Assembly: GCA_019059635.1 (NCBI GenBank)
Contig: JAGVRJ010000002.1
Coordinates: 1,860,001 to 1,924,000 of the forward strand
DNA length: 64,000 nucleotides
Source: Proales similis
Lineage: Eukaryota; Rotifera; Eurotatoria; Ploima; Proalidae
Reading direction: 5' to 3'
Both the position numbers and the translations under genes were made by a program. Positions 23,855-35,917 of this stretch are shown in pieces (the first letter of the stretch is position 1; every line of letters starts with the position of its first letter). A model generated the notes under the pieces. That model saw only the letters and a program-made list of their open reading frames with translations. It was not told where the DNA came from and ran no database searches.

Positions 23855-24454
23855 GGCTTGCTGTTCGTACAATTGTCATTCAGTCCAACTTTTCAGTCCG
23901 AGAACGAAAAATTTGAGAAAATATTTTTTTTTTGTTGCAACGTTGAATACCAAAGAGAATTAAATTGCGGATGTTCTAAAAAACATTTTCCCAAATGAGA
24001 GTTGCAGGAGTCGATTTATTGTAAAGTCTGCCAGAGACGGAGAGAGAGAGCAAGAGCATTGGAAGCAAGATGCTCGGCAGTTAAACATTATTCAGCACAC
24101 AATCGCACATCAACGTCTAAAATCGGTCGAGGGAGTTGCCTCTGACTGAAGGGTTAAAGTGTCTGCAGAAGAAGAAACGCCAAAACAACTCTCCTCCGAG
24201 CAAAAGTCATCTAACTCGATGCCAAAATGGTAGAATAATTTGCGTGTAATATGACACTCGTCGTCGATTCGTTCAATAGACTCTTGGCTTCAAGTTAAGA
24301 ATGTGACATGCTCGCTTCTTTCCTCTTTCGCTTTCTGGCTCTTTTTCTCTATTTCTCCTCCTCTTCTCTCTCGTTCTTTGCGCTATGTTTGCTTCAAATA
24401 TCGAGATGATGATTAAAATAGTGGTAATTACACGATGAGAAGGAAGGGAGAGCA

Positions 24455-24473
24455 GAGAGAGAGAGAGAGAGAA
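24455..24473. repeat. (GA)n microsatellite
   Basis: Near-perfect GA run within a longer purine-rich block about 600 nt upstream of the class A receptor. Confidence 0.9.
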
Positions 24474-24754
24474 AGCAAGCAAGCGAGCATGCAGTCAAAT
24501 AGCTCCTGAGTCTTAGAAAATTACACTGAATACATATTAATGAGAGTAAATCAACTCGATTCGGCACAAACATTAGGTCCTGGCTCGTTGACTCGTTTCA
24601 AGTTTGTTAATTAGTTTCGTGAGCTAAGCTGGGCGCTGAACCAGGCAATCCTTGAAATGGTACTTTGTGCCTAGTCAGAGATTTGCTCATTCTCACTCTT
24701 TTCCTCTCTTTTCGCCTTCCAGTTTGTCTCTTTTGCTTAGACTAACATGAGCCT

Positions 24755-24774
24755 CTGTGTGTGTGTGTGTGTGC
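24755..24774. repeat. (TG)n microsatellite
   Basis: About ten TG repeats in the gap upstream of the class A receptor. Confidence 0.9.
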
Positions 24775-27703
24775 GTCAGAACTGCGGAAGCGAGAATCGA
24801 TTCGTTCGCAAAGAAAGCGAACGAATGCCTTTCAGGCAGGCGAACACATACACGCGCTCATGAATTTTTAAAAATAAATAGACTTATTAAAATAAACGAG
24901 ACCGTACAAGCGCGCGCCCCGTAAGAAAGCGTCTGTGTGAAGAGCGGAAATCGATAAGCAAAAGAAATAGCTTTCTAAGTAAATAGGCAAGATAGGTAGA
25001 AAGTGTTTTCTTTGTGTTCGGGAATCTCCGAAATCTCGCCAGGGTAACTCACAGCCAGTCACAAGTCATCGGCTTGTTTGAGGCACGCACACGTACTGCG
25101 ATACTGTTTCGACAATTTTCCGAACAAAAGATTTAATCAAGCATCGTCGGCTTTTTCAGTCGACCATGCCAACTTACTCGATGTTGCTCTGCTTGTTGCT
25201 GCTTTGTTTTCGTTTCTTTGCCTTTGCATTTTTCGCCTACATTCGCCAACACTTAAGGCGTACACTTATTATTCTAAATACTTGTGTTTGCCCAGCGCTG
25301 CACTTGGGCAAAATGAGCCCAGTTAAATCAACGGGATGTGAAGCAAACTAAAAAAAGTCAAATTTGAACTGGCTAAAATAAACTACAAAGCTAGGGCCTA
25401 GCAAAATAGGAACAAAAAATAGCACATTGTAAACTTGTGCATCATAGACTATGCAGATGTCACAAGGCCGAGATCGCCGATGGGTGAACTTGATTTAATT
25501 AATTTGCCGATGAGCAGTCGACTGCTTTAGGGTTCGATTCATTGGCCGTAAACCGAACGAAGCAATGTAATGACACGACTAAATGAGAATCAGTTTTTTA
25601 AATTTTCTACCCATTCACCCTTCCTAGGACCGCCCGGCACCCCCTGCTGCTAGCTCTTGTGACACTCTGTTCATTTCTTTTCCTTTCCCTCTGTCAGACG
25701 GTAAACTATGTCCATACATTTTGCAATACACCCAGAAAATAGATCGAGATAGAAATGCAAAGAGGAGCACAAGAGCAAAATCAATAATAGTGCGGTTGAT
25801 TTAATAGCAAACAATGAGGCATCAAAAGGTTTTTAATTGAAAATCAAGCTTACTCGGGGTCTAGATGAGTAGAAGAAGATGCTTCGAAAGGCGGGCCTTA
25901 ATGAACGTTGCTTCAATCATCCAATCGTGCTCTGGATAAGTGCAGCAAATAGTTTAGCTTGCAAATCGATTACGGACAAACATTTCGTATCAATCTGTGC
26001 CTGAATCTTATTTAATCCGTTCTCTCGCTCTTTATTTAATTTTTGAAGGATTGGCAAGGAAGGAGGAGAAGACTCGACTCGATTTAATGAGAACGCGGTT
26101 CGTAACTTTTTTTTTTTTACAAACAAATGCTCGCGCTCTCACCAGGCAGCGCTGGCATTTCACTCGGCCGCAGACCCAAAGCAGAGCAGAGTAAAATAAA
26201 GAGAAAGAGAGAGAGAGAGGAAAGAAACGAAGAGAGAAGGGAGGAATATGGCAAACACAGAATGATGATCCACTCAATTAAGTAAACGATTGGGCATGCG
26301 AGCTCTCAAGCGCCTCCCGAGAGTTGAAAACAGACAGCCAGGTGAGGAGCGGTTAAGTTTTGAAGCAGTCCGAATTGAACATAGAACGGAATGCGCTGCT
26401 CAATTGTAATCGGAAGTCAATATTTACGCAACGCGCTCTCTCGCTTTTTCCCTCCTTGGCTCTTTCCGAGCCGCGTCTGTTAATTCAATCAAAGAGCCCT
26501 TCTTGAAAAGAGAATGGCACGTTGCCTCATGAATAAAGCAATTTCGAGTCGTATTACGAATTTATTTTGATGATGATGATGAACTCCCTTTGCACAGCTC
26601 ACGACGAATTGGAGCCAGTTGCTGCTCAGTCACGCTACTTTGTTCTGTGCCTTTTTTCTGCTCAGCACTGAGTCACTTTTGAATCATCCATGTATTTTTT
26701 GACACAACGGGCGTAGTTGTACGGGTATAGGCCTGTGCATTAGTGTATGTGTGCGCGCACGAGGATTGATGGTGCGAGTGGGTGAAAGAGAAAACAAAGT
26801 TGATTAGATGTTGAGATAAGATTAAATTCAGAACAAAAAGCCAGAGTTTTGCGATTCCAGTCGAGTTGAGCCAAATTAGTAACCTGATAATGAGTGCAAA
26901 TCGAGCCCTTAAACGCCGCCACCGCCGAAAATGCACAAGTCTACTAGCGATGCACTCTCGCTCTTGGCAGTGCAAATTTGGCTGCAAATGAATGTGTGTT
27001 GAGAGTGTGCGGGTGTGTTTATTGTGCGTGTTTGTAAAGAGCAAAACGAAAAAGAGCAAATAATGAATTAAAAGCACTCGACGAGAAGTGTTGAGCGCTT
27101 AAGTTAATCGTTCGATGTTTTTGCTCAATTTTCTGACGAGAATAATCTTCAAATAGTTTGACCTTCTTCATGTTGCTAATGCTTCAGCCGAACAAGCGAA
27201 CTGAAAGCTGTGCCTAACGCCTGGCTAATATAAAATAGATCATCTGAGACTGAAGGTCCCAAGCTCATTTGATGGACCGATCAATTGAGCGCAAGGAGCT
27301 TTAAATTGTTAAATTTAAGCGGCAAATTAGTATTCCGTCCATGCTCGCAGAGAAGCAACCAAATAAGCCATGTAATAAAGAATGTAAAGATTGGCTGCCA
27401 GCTAATGTTGAGAAGCCGTCTGCTGCCAAATAATAACCAAGCCCTATATTGTTAACACCTTCTCAAGATTAGTTTCAGTCTGAATACGTGCGTGCTCTAG
27501 CTGAATAGTATTGAATCGAAGCGTTTTTTTTTTCCTACTGAAGATTGGATCTGCAGCTGAGCTGATTTCAAACAAAAGCCTCAGATTACAGACAGCATCC
27601 AATCTCATCTCAGGGATCGACGCATTCTGATCGATGCAATATTGTGTGACCGGGCTGAATAAATTTCGTTATAATCAACTGGCACACATCGATTTGCTCT
27701 CTA

Positions 27704-29197
27704 TTAAACCCTCGACTGGAACGCATAGCTGCATGGCTAAATGAGGAAAAAAATAAATTAATCTTCACCTTGAACGATGAGGCCGTTGTGATCTCTCATG
27801 ATTCCCTCGTACCAGTGATCGTCATTTTTCTTTATCACGTAGATGTACATGTTTTCCTTGAAAGAGAGCTCGTCGGCGCGCGCCCCCTCGTAATCGAAAA
27901 TTGTGATAACCTTTTCTAAACAACGTTCAATTGGCACCCAGCTGGGTATGGTGTCGTGATCGTTGTCGATCTCATCATCGGCAAGCCTGATCACTCCACT
28001 GCGTTCGGAGAAGAATTCGGGAGGAGGAGGCAGATCTTGTGTTCGGGCTGCTTGATAAACCACAGTGGCTGCTGTCGTAACACCTTGCTGCTGATTTGAA
28101 AGCGCTCCAGCGCGACCAGTGTCGTATATACTTGCATGCGAACGAGGATTGGAACGTCGGTAAATTGTGCCGTTGGCCGCATAATCGATGTTGTTCAAAT
28201 TAGTTCTAATCAGGCCCAGCTCTTTTCCAGCCGCGTATCCAATCGATCCACTTGTGTCCAAATGAAATGCGCCAAACTCATTGTAGGCTGTCGTCATTCC
28301 CGGCGCAATCATCTGACGTCTGTCGTAAATAGACGCGTCCAAGTACTCGCCCTGGCCTGACTGGTTTAGCGCAGTATGACGTCGGTAGCTTCCTGGGCCT
28401 CCGTAAGACGCGTAAATGTCATTCGAGCACAACTCCTTCTTCGAGGAGTAAATTCCAAGCTCTTGTCGACTCAGATACTCGGTGGGCACGGCCGGCGGAG
28501 CGACCGGAGCACGATAGTACGCAGACGATCCGGACGCGTTCGATCGCACAGTGCCCAGTCCGTTGCTAGAATTGAGAGCTTTGAGCATTAGAGGCGGCGA
28601 GGCAACGTCCGCCCGAGGCCCACTTGAAGACGAATGAGTGCTTGAGGTTGAATTTTGCCGTCCGACGCTCAGCTTGCGTCCATCGTTGGCGACTAGTTTG
28701 ACGCCGTGGCCGACGTCGTCCAGCAGCGAGTAATCGATCGGCCTTCTGATGTACTTGACGGCTTTCTCGTCTATTTCAGGCCGTCGAAGCTTAACGCCCC
28801 TGACCACACACTTGTTGGTGGTCAAGACGCCAATCTCGCGCCGGGCTACTTTCTCCTTGTAGATGCTCACATCATGCACCAGCTGGCTCATGTCTGCGGT
28901 CATGTCGTCGAGAGCCAGCGCTTGACGATCAAGCAGCTGCATGAAGCTGTTCGCCAGCACATGAATCTGATAGGCCACACTGGCCAGTGCCTGAGTGGTG
29001 AAGCTCTTTGTTTCGTTTAGCAAATGCTGCTTGTCGCTGCCGGCCGAATTCACGTAAATGTCTTCACAATATTGGGCCACCTTTTCCAGATTCTGTACAT
29101 TGTCTGCCAGGTTCCGGTTTTGTGCCGGCAGTTCTTGCTCGGTCAGAGCTGTTATCAGCTCGAACTGACTCGACAACGCCTCGGCTCTCAGTTGCAT
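27704..29197 (-). CDS. Abi: Abl interactor (Abi), WAVE-complex subunit with SH3 domain
   Basis: Abi links Abl kinase to the WAVE regulatory complex that activates Arp2/3 actin assembly. The N-terminal half shows the WAVE-binding helical region (TQALASVAYQIHVLANSFMQ) and the homeodomain-homologous region (YKEKVARREIGVLTTNK, then YIRRPIDYSLLDDVGHGVK), both near-identical to animal Abi. A serine/proline/tyrosine-rich linker follows, then an SH3 domain (VITIFDYEGARADELSFKEN, IYVIKKNDDHWYEG). The long exon alone stops at GLIVQGED, short of the conserved SH3 end. Splicing a 39-nt intron (27775-27737) to 27736-27704 gives GLIPCSYAFQSRV, which restores a PxxY-like final strand; I prefer this 484-residue form. 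It lies head to head with the DCLK gene. Confidence 0.93.
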
Positions 29198-29796
29198 TTC
29201 TATTCTCTCCTTAGATCGATCGCCCAGACCAACACAAACTGCGCCCTTGATTTAAGGGTCAGCTTTGGTTGCTAATTATGCCGGGACAGTCAAACTAGCC
29301 ATCTACTCAATGACCAGTGCATGTGAGCCCCAGATTTGTCTTATCCAATTCATTGTTCTCTGAGAGGGCTCAAATTTTCAATATCGAGCTAATTTTGATC
29401 CTTCGGGATCCATTCGCCCCCTGCACAGCCAGATCGTCGATTCAATGAGTTGGCTCAACTTTAACAAGTTTTGGGTAATTCGGAAACGAGAAGAGCTTGA
29501 TTTTTATCTGTTTTGGAGGGTACTTGGTTCGATTCGATTTGACGCACGGGCTTATGATTCAAAAAGAAGGACAGAAAGACACTCTGGACATACAGAGACC
29601 AGTTAAAAGGGCGATTTGATACTCACTCAAGCGCACCCGACAAAGATTCTTCATAAAGGCACTTGTGGGCAATGTGATGCCGAATGAAAGCGTTGCTATG
29701 GCAGCGATTGAATGCAAGAGTCGATTCTGCGCTTGAAAATTCGTTCTCAAACTTGGCTGAGCAGAGAAGAAGAGGGAAATCAAGAGGCAAATAGAC
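29198..29796. promoter_or_regulatory. Divergent promoter region between Abi and DCLK
   Basis: Six hundred nucleotides separate the Abi start (-) and the DCLK start (+), so both promoters and 5' UTRs must lie here unless further upstream exons exist. No coding signal or clear TATA element was recognised. Confidence 0.55.
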
Positions 29797-32089
29797 ATGG
29801 ACAAAATCAAAGAGCCAGACGAGACATTGATTCAAACGAACTTGACGAACGATGAAAACAGTGACGGGAAAGAAGAAAGGCTGTCTGAAAGAGGCTCGCC
29901 AAGTCAAGCGAGTCTCGACTCGGCGGATGGTTCCAAATTTCAATCAGAGCACGACGAGGTCTCCTCAGTTAGTGTAGGTCGTCGCTCACTGGACCAGAAC
30001 GAAGGACTGCCATCGAGCGAAGCAAATAAAGCAACTGAGCTTAGCTGGAAAGGCGAGAGAGTCAAATGCGTTCCGCTTGACAAACTCAAAGAGTTTGAGG
30101 AGAAGCTATTTGAAGCATTTGGACAAAGTGTGACCGTCTGGCCTAAATGGACACGCTTATCTTTGTTGGAGTCAATTGAACAGCTAGAACGAGACGTGCC
30201 TTGCTTCATCGAGCCAAAGAACCTGAAGAGCTCAGTTTGGACTCAGAGACATGAAGCGAAAAAGACTATTGCACAACTACTCACCGTTTTACTCAACGAG
30301 ACTGAACGACCCCGGCGCATGGTAAAAATTCTAGTTGAGGACACGTGCACGATTGAGGCGTTGTTGGTCATCCTATGCGAGCGATTCCAATTGCCGAATG
30401 GCGCCTTGAAGAGATTGTTTAGTCTGGACGGAGCTCAGGTTAGTCATTCAGTGGTCAAAGTCCCAAATTAAGTTAAGAGTAAAGTGAAACACTGAAGGTC
30501 GAATCAGCCAGTCAGCTGAGCAACGGCGTCAAAGTGTGCATTGCATTTAAAAGCGAGCGAGTCCAAGTCAAAGACTTGGTACTTACCGACGCCGGTAAAA
30601 CTTGCGAAATCGAATCGCAGCAGCGGCCAAGGACTTGATAAATTTGAGTAGAAATCGAAACGGCATTCGCCGATCAACTAATCAGCAAAGACACTTGGCT
30701 GCATGAGATAAAAGCGCAAAGTCGACACCTTTCAAAAGGTGATCATCTTCATTTCGATCGATTCGCTCTGACTCATTCAATTTTGAATAGGACGTCACAT
30801 CCGAGCGATCAGCATCAACAAAAATTTCTTGGACGACTCCACAGTCGAGGTCCGTTTGTGTGGTCACAGGCCTTCTCTTGGTGTTGTCTACTCAAGTTGC
30901 TTTATTTAAGAGCGAGCTGAGTATGATACCAGACGAGCTGCTGGAGTACTACGAGGTCGGGCAGCTGATCGGACAAGGAAACTTTGCGACCGTGCGTCGC
31001 TGCACAGATAAAAACACTGGAATCGATTTCGCATTGAAAATCATCAACCTTCAACGCTACGAGGGCAGGGTGAGTCAGACTGTTTGAGTAAATTTGAATT
31101 CAACACTTGTCTCAATTCGGAGTCAAGCAAGAAGAGATAAACACCGAGCTGAGCATTATGAGAAGTGTGAAGCATCCGAACATTGTCAGACTGGTCGAAG
31201 AGTACGAGGCGGACAACTTCATCTATTTGATCATCGACTATCTCAAGGTTTGCTGTTCAACTCAACTCTGACTGGTCAGTTTTCTCATTTTGTACCTTTC
31301 TAAACTAGGACGGTGATCTTTTCGATCAGCTGAGCAAGCAAGAGAGATTTAGCGAGAGAGAAACAGCGTCCATTGTTCACTGCCTGGCATCCACTCTCAG
31401 CTATTTGCATTCGAATCAGATTGTGCATCGCGATCTCAAGCCAGAGAACATCCTCGTGAGTCGACCTATCTCCCAAAATGTTCTCCGTTTCAAAGTCATT
31501 TCAATTTAACAAAAGGTGCATAAACATGACGAACGATTTCTCTCACTTAAACTGGCCGATTTCGGACAAGCGGCCCGAGTGAACGCTCCACTCAGCCAAA
31601 AGTGTGGCAGTCCTGCGTAATGCTTTCACCTTACGATTGTTGCTGGCCTTCGATAAGTTTTCTTCTCAAAACCATTCTAGTTACGTTGCTCCAGAAGTGC
31701 TCGAGCAGAAACCGTAATAATTGAAAACGAAAGAAAAAACCCGCTATGGCTAAATTTAAAATCAAAGGTATTCGTTTGAGGTAGACGTGTGGAGTCTGGG
31801 CGTGATCACCTATTTGCTCATTTGCGGCTATTTACCGTTTCAAGGGCAAGTGATTTAAGCGCTGTGCTTCGAGTTGGCTCTAATAAAGCCAAATTTAAAC
31901 AGGAATACAAACGAAGAAACGTTTGAGCAAGTCAAGAACGCGGCATTAAATTTCGACGGACCTAATTGGAACGATGTATCAACTGAAGCCAAGGACCTCA
32001 TTTCAAAAATGCTCGAGCGAGATCAATCGGCGCGAATTAGCGCCACTCACATTCTTGAGCATCCTTGGCTCACACAGAACCGAGTCTAG
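29797..32089 (+). CDS. DCLK: Doublecortin-like protein kinase with a single recognisable DCX domain
   Basis: Ten exons: 29797-30438, 30498-30594, 30791-30849, 30911-31069, 31128-31247, 31309-31455, 31516-31616, 31681-31713, 31768-31845 and 31903-32089; 540 residues. A doublecortin domain near residues 170-250 includes ALKRLFSLDGAQ, the counterpart of KKLYTLDGKQ in DCLK1. The kinase domain is complete: glycine loop IGQGNFATVRR, lysine FALKIINL, catalytic loop HRDLKPEN, DFGQA, APEV, and DVWSLGVITYLL. DCLKs bind microtubules and act in neurons and mitotic cells. The usual first DCX domain is absent; about 80 helical residues of unknown type (VWPKWTRLSLLESIEQLERD) stand in its place. The intron at 31846-31902 is GC-AG. 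The third exon (30791-30849) is the least certain. Confidence 0.9.
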
Positions 32090-32401
32090 CTCGCTGAGCC
32101 GAGTAATTGTGCAATTTTCCGACTTTTTCTCGTAAGTGTTTACGTTTTAATAAATGCTCGCCAAACATTTTCTGTTGGTTTTTGAACGAGGAGCTGAGAA
32201 ATGAATTTTCAATCTTTCTTTGCCTCAAACCGTTTAAACAGTCAGCCCACTCTATCAAGATAAGGAGAGTTATTGACTAACGAGTGACTCCGGTGGGAAT
32301 TTAGCAAATGACAGTCTAATCAGCGTCTTTGGGTATTCGAATAAAATCTATTGGCTATAAAGACATCTTGTGACGGAATTTGTTCATTTCAATAAGGAGC
32401 A
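32090..32401. other. Short gap between DCLK and the monooxygenase gene
   Basis: 312 nt holding the DCLK 3' UTR signal and the presumed promoter of the next gene on the same strand. A CTATAAAGA motif at about 32354-32362 sits some 45 nt before the start codon and could be a TATA box. Confidence 0.45.
32149..32154 (+). terminator. AATAAA polyadenylation signal of DCLK
   Basis: Plus-strand AATAAA 60 nt past the DCLK stop codon, followed by T-rich DNA. Confidence 0.6.
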
Positions 32402-34878
32402 ATGCGTTTTAAACTTGCGATCATAATTGCAGCACTAGCACTTGATGTGTGTGCAAGTGCTTCGGTTTCATCTTTGAAGCCACTCAAGCCAAGCGAGATT
32501 TACTCTCATCGAGGAATCGTCGACGAAGACGACCCTGATCTCATTCAGTTCTTCTGGAAGAAAATCGAAGACAACACGGCGATCCAGTTTGAGGTTCACT
32601 GTCGAACGACCGGATGGGTGGGCATTGGTATCTCGCCGAACGGCGACATGTCCGGCTCAGATATTGCGATCGGATGGGTTGATGCCCAGGGCGCCCATCT
32701 CAAGGTTAGATTGCCTCCAAGTTTGCTATTTCGCATTCTCTTGAAATCGAGTGCTTCAAGGATACATTCACAGCCATTCGAGCTGCGCCAAAAGTGGACA
32801 AATCTCAAGATTGGGACCTGATCGACGGAGCTGAAGTCGATTCTTACACAATAATCAAGATGAAGCGAAAGCTGAACACTTGCGACAAAGAGGAGGACAA
32901 CGAGATCAGAGTAGAAACCAACTACATGGTCTTTGCCTGGAATCCGGCCGATCCGATAACTGGTAACGGGGACTGGAAGTACCATGGTCAAAATAGACGA
33001 ATCAAAGTCGAATTTCTGCTCGACTTCAAGCCTGAGAGTATCCAAGAAGAAGACGAAGACTTGATCGACGCATACAAGTTTGAGATGAGGCTTGAAAACG
33101 TAAGCAATCAGTTTTGTTTAGTTTAAAGCAGCTGAATCAATCAATTCAAATTGACCTAAGCATCTGATTCCGCCTGTGGACACCTACTATTACTGTCACT
33201 TTTACGAGCCGCCCAAATACGCCGAGGACACGCATCTCTTTCGATACGAGATAATCAACGAGCGAGAAAACCGCGACATTCTTCATCACATTGTGGTCCA
33301 TGAATGCGACCGAAGCGTTCTGCAAAAGCCGCCGTATGGAGCTCCGTGTGGTAAATGTCCTGGCCTTTTGCTTGCCTCTGAGCATTTTCTGTCTACAACT
33401 GTCATTTTTAGGACCAGTGAGGCCTCCGCAAGACATTGGCAAATGCCTTTCTTCAACAATGCTGGTCGCTTGGGTTGGAAATGCTTGATTAGAAAATTTT
33501 CAATTCGACTCTTTAATTATTGACGATCTTTGAAGGGCGTCGGTGGAAACCGAAACTTCTCTTTCCCGAAAAACACCGGCTATCCGCATTTTAACAGCGA
33601 GCGTCCCAAAATTTACCTTATCGAATATCACTTTGATAATCCTCGCCTTCAGTCGGGTAAGGCCAATGTAATAAGCTCAAATTGCGCTTCTTACAACTAT
33701 TTTTTTAAAGACCGACGAGACAGCTCGGGAATTAGATTTTATTTCTCGAAAAACTTGAGAAAACATGACCTTGGCATTCTGGAACTCTCAACGGTCACTC
33801 AGGACTTTTATACGCAAGTGCCACCGAACCAAGAAATCCAGACAATGACCAGTATATGCTATCCTTTTTGCACTCAGGTTTGATTGACGGCATTAATAGC
33901 TATTATTCGTTCAAGCCTTGACAGTTTTGATAAAGCACTTTTTCCCCAAAGACGGAATCAACGTCTTTTCTGGCTTCTTGCACACACACTTGATCGGACG
34001 CGCCGTTCGAACTCTCCTCGTTCGAGATGGCCAAGTTATAAGCAGACTGTTCGACAATCCCAAATACGACTTTAACTACCAGTACAACATTGAAATCCCA
34101 CCCACCAAGCTCTATCCAGTAACCAAGCACTCTTCATTCGCTTTTTTTTCAAACATCTTAAATATTGGCGAAATTTAAAGGGCGACTCGCTCATCCTTCA
34201 GTGTGACTACAGCTCCCTTGGCCGAAAGAATTTCACATTTGTAAGCCCTTCATTCTCAAGTTCGGTTCATTTTCTCATAAATCTATAAAATTCCACAGTG
34301 GGGCTACGGTACCCAAGACGAGGTAACAGCAGCCCATTCTTTTATTCAACTCTGGCCGCTTGAATCTGAGATACTTCATCATAAAGATGTGCATGAACTT
34401 CATGTATTACTATCCGAGAATGCCCAATTTTCAAAGTTGCCGCTCACTTCCCAGAGACGACGAATTTGAGAAGTTTTACAAATCCATTGTCCAGTGAGTA
34501 TGACAGACAGCCTTTTGAAAGCTTATTGAATCGAATTGTTAATAAAAGGGACAATTTGATTCAAGTCAATTTGACATCAATGCCCTCAGTCAGTTTTAGT
34601 TATCTCAAACCGGCGATTATGAAAATTCTTGAAAAAGCCGAATACAACGATGAGCTTCGACGAAGATTCAGAGAGTTCTTTGCCAATCCCGGCGATCAAT
34701 CTGCTTATTGTGGAGTAAGTCATCTATCTATATAAAACCTGATCTGCTATTTTTCCTGATTCGGCTCGAATTCAACAAGAGTCAAGGCACATGGCAATTC
34801 GCTGACAAACTTCCGTTCAGTATTCCCCCATTCCACGAGAGTTTGACCGTAGACGTTTGCGCAAATGGCCACAACTAG
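32402..34878 (+). CDS. Dopamine beta-hydroxylase-like copper monooxygenase (DBH/MOXD1 family)
   Basis: Twelve exons: 32402-32704, 32761-33099, 33161-33350, 33412-33473, 33536-33656, 33711-33877, 33936-34118, 34181-34240, 34299-34322, 34387-34493, 34549-34714 and 34780-34878; 606 residues, the normal family length. A signal peptide (MRFKLAIIIAALALDVCASA) and a DOMON domain (GWVGIGISPNGDMSGSDI) precede the two copper domains. CuH ligands are in ILHHIVVHEC; CuM ligands are in GFLHTHLIG and the methionine of MCMNFMYYYP. The enzyme hydroxylates a side-chain carbon using ascorbate and O2, in the secretory pathway. DBH, tyramine beta-hydroxylase and MOXD1 share these motifs, so the substrate cannot be told. 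The exon at 34299-34322 is only 24 nt, encoding WGYGTQDE. Confidence 0.93.
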
Positions 34879-35071
34879 CCAGACTATTTCGAATCGCTTT
34901 TCCAGCGGAAAGTGATCACCATAGAAAACTGAAAATAAACGAACCACAGCAGCATGTTGTTTCCCCGCAAGTGAATTTTACTTAAAACAGAAATGTCAAT
35001 TGGTAATTGAGAAAAAGAGAGAGAGAGAGAGAGGAAGAGAGTCCAATGCATAAACGCAAAAAGTCTGAAAA
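34879..35071. other. Convergent 3' region between the monooxygenase and UBE2J2 genes
   Basis: Under 200 nt, with a GA run at about 35015-35033. The two 3' UTRs meet or overlap here. The minus-strand ORF at 34747-34947 is the antisense of the last monooxygenase exon. Confidence 0.6.
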
Positions 35072-35917
35072 CTAAAGAGAGCCGACAAGAACCTGCTTGA
35101 CCATGAGGGCAAACACAACCATAAGAGCAATCACGACCAAATTGCTTATCAAACCACTGCCGCCGTTGCTGTTGTGGTCGGATATTGAGCCGGATGTCGC
35201 ACTATTTGCAGCCGTTGAATCAGACTCTTTTTTTCCTCTCTTTGCTTTTATTTCTTCGACGATTTCCGGAAATAGTTCACAAAACGTTTGATCGTTCAAA
35301 TTGAACTCATTGCTCTCAGCCGCCATTCTTCGCTTCTGAAAGTGAATCATTTCGATTAGAAATTGAAAGCGAAAAGACATTTTAAGAAACCTACAGTCGC
35401 ATCGCTAGACTCAAGCGAACCGGTCGTGGGCGTGTTTTCGAGCATAAAACTCAACAGGCCTGTTAGTATTGTTGACACTGACCAACTGGGATTCCATTGG
35501 TCCGGATGGAAGTCGGATATAGATAAACAAAGCCTTAAAGCCGTTCTCTGTCAACTATTGGGAATCGAAGATTCTTGATGAGACATTACTTTTGGTTTAG
35601 TTTGAAGCGGCCGTTTGGAGTTATCATATAAAACGACGGAGGTTTGAATGGGTATTCACGCGGGAAAACGAGCTTGCCGTGATAAATTCCACCTTCGAAT
35701 GGAGATTTCTCTGGTCCTGTTGGTTACGGATGTCAATCATGATGAGAGCAGGCCGAGAGCATTAGATTGCCAAGCACTCACCAGTAACAACGTAGTGCCA
35801 TTCCAATATGTTTGTTGGCAAAGGAACCGCTTTGATGTAAGGTACTGGGTCTTTGACCAATCTCAGATAGTCCTGCTTGAGACGGGCGGTCGCGGTCGTA
35901 GACACACTCTTGCTCAT
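35072..35917 (-). CDS. UBE2J2: Tail-anchored E2 ubiquitin-conjugating enzyme UBE2J2
   Basis: E2 of the ER-associated degradation pathway, held in the ER membrane by a C-terminal anchor. Four exons: 35917-35782, 35716-35590, 35533-35395 and 35335-35072; 221 residues. The N-terminus RLKQDYLRLVKDPVPYIKAV and the block LPTNILEWHYVV match UBE2J2 closely, as do FPREYPFKPPSFYMITPNGR and the active-site region LCLSISDFHPDQWNPSW, whose first cysteine is catalytic. FNLNDQTFCELFPEIVEEIK is also diagnostic. The last 25 residues (LISNLVVIALMVVFALMVKQ) are the membrane anchor. It is shorter than the human protein (259) because of a shorter linker. The start at 35917 fits the family. Confidence 0.95.

Larger units (their letters stand above)
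23855..27703. other. 3.8-kb gap without a supportable gene
   Basis: The largest gene-free stretch, between the receptor start and the Abi 3' end. It contains GA runs near 24036-24046, 24455-24473 and 26203-26219, and a TG run at 24755-24774. All ORFs are short, low-complexity or repeat-derived, and none shows a recognisable domain or plausible splicing. Probably regulatory DNA for the receptor; a non-coding RNA cannot be excluded. Confidence 0.5.

Noticed and set aside
25525-25545. GGTTCGATTC resembling a tRNA T-arm
   Set aside because: No A box or cloverleaf could be built around it.
26673-27077. 134-codon minus ORF beginning with a hydrophobic stretch
   Set aside because: Overlaps TG/CA-type low-complexity DNA (His/Thr runs) and another open frame; no cysteine or domain pattern beyond the hydrophobic start.
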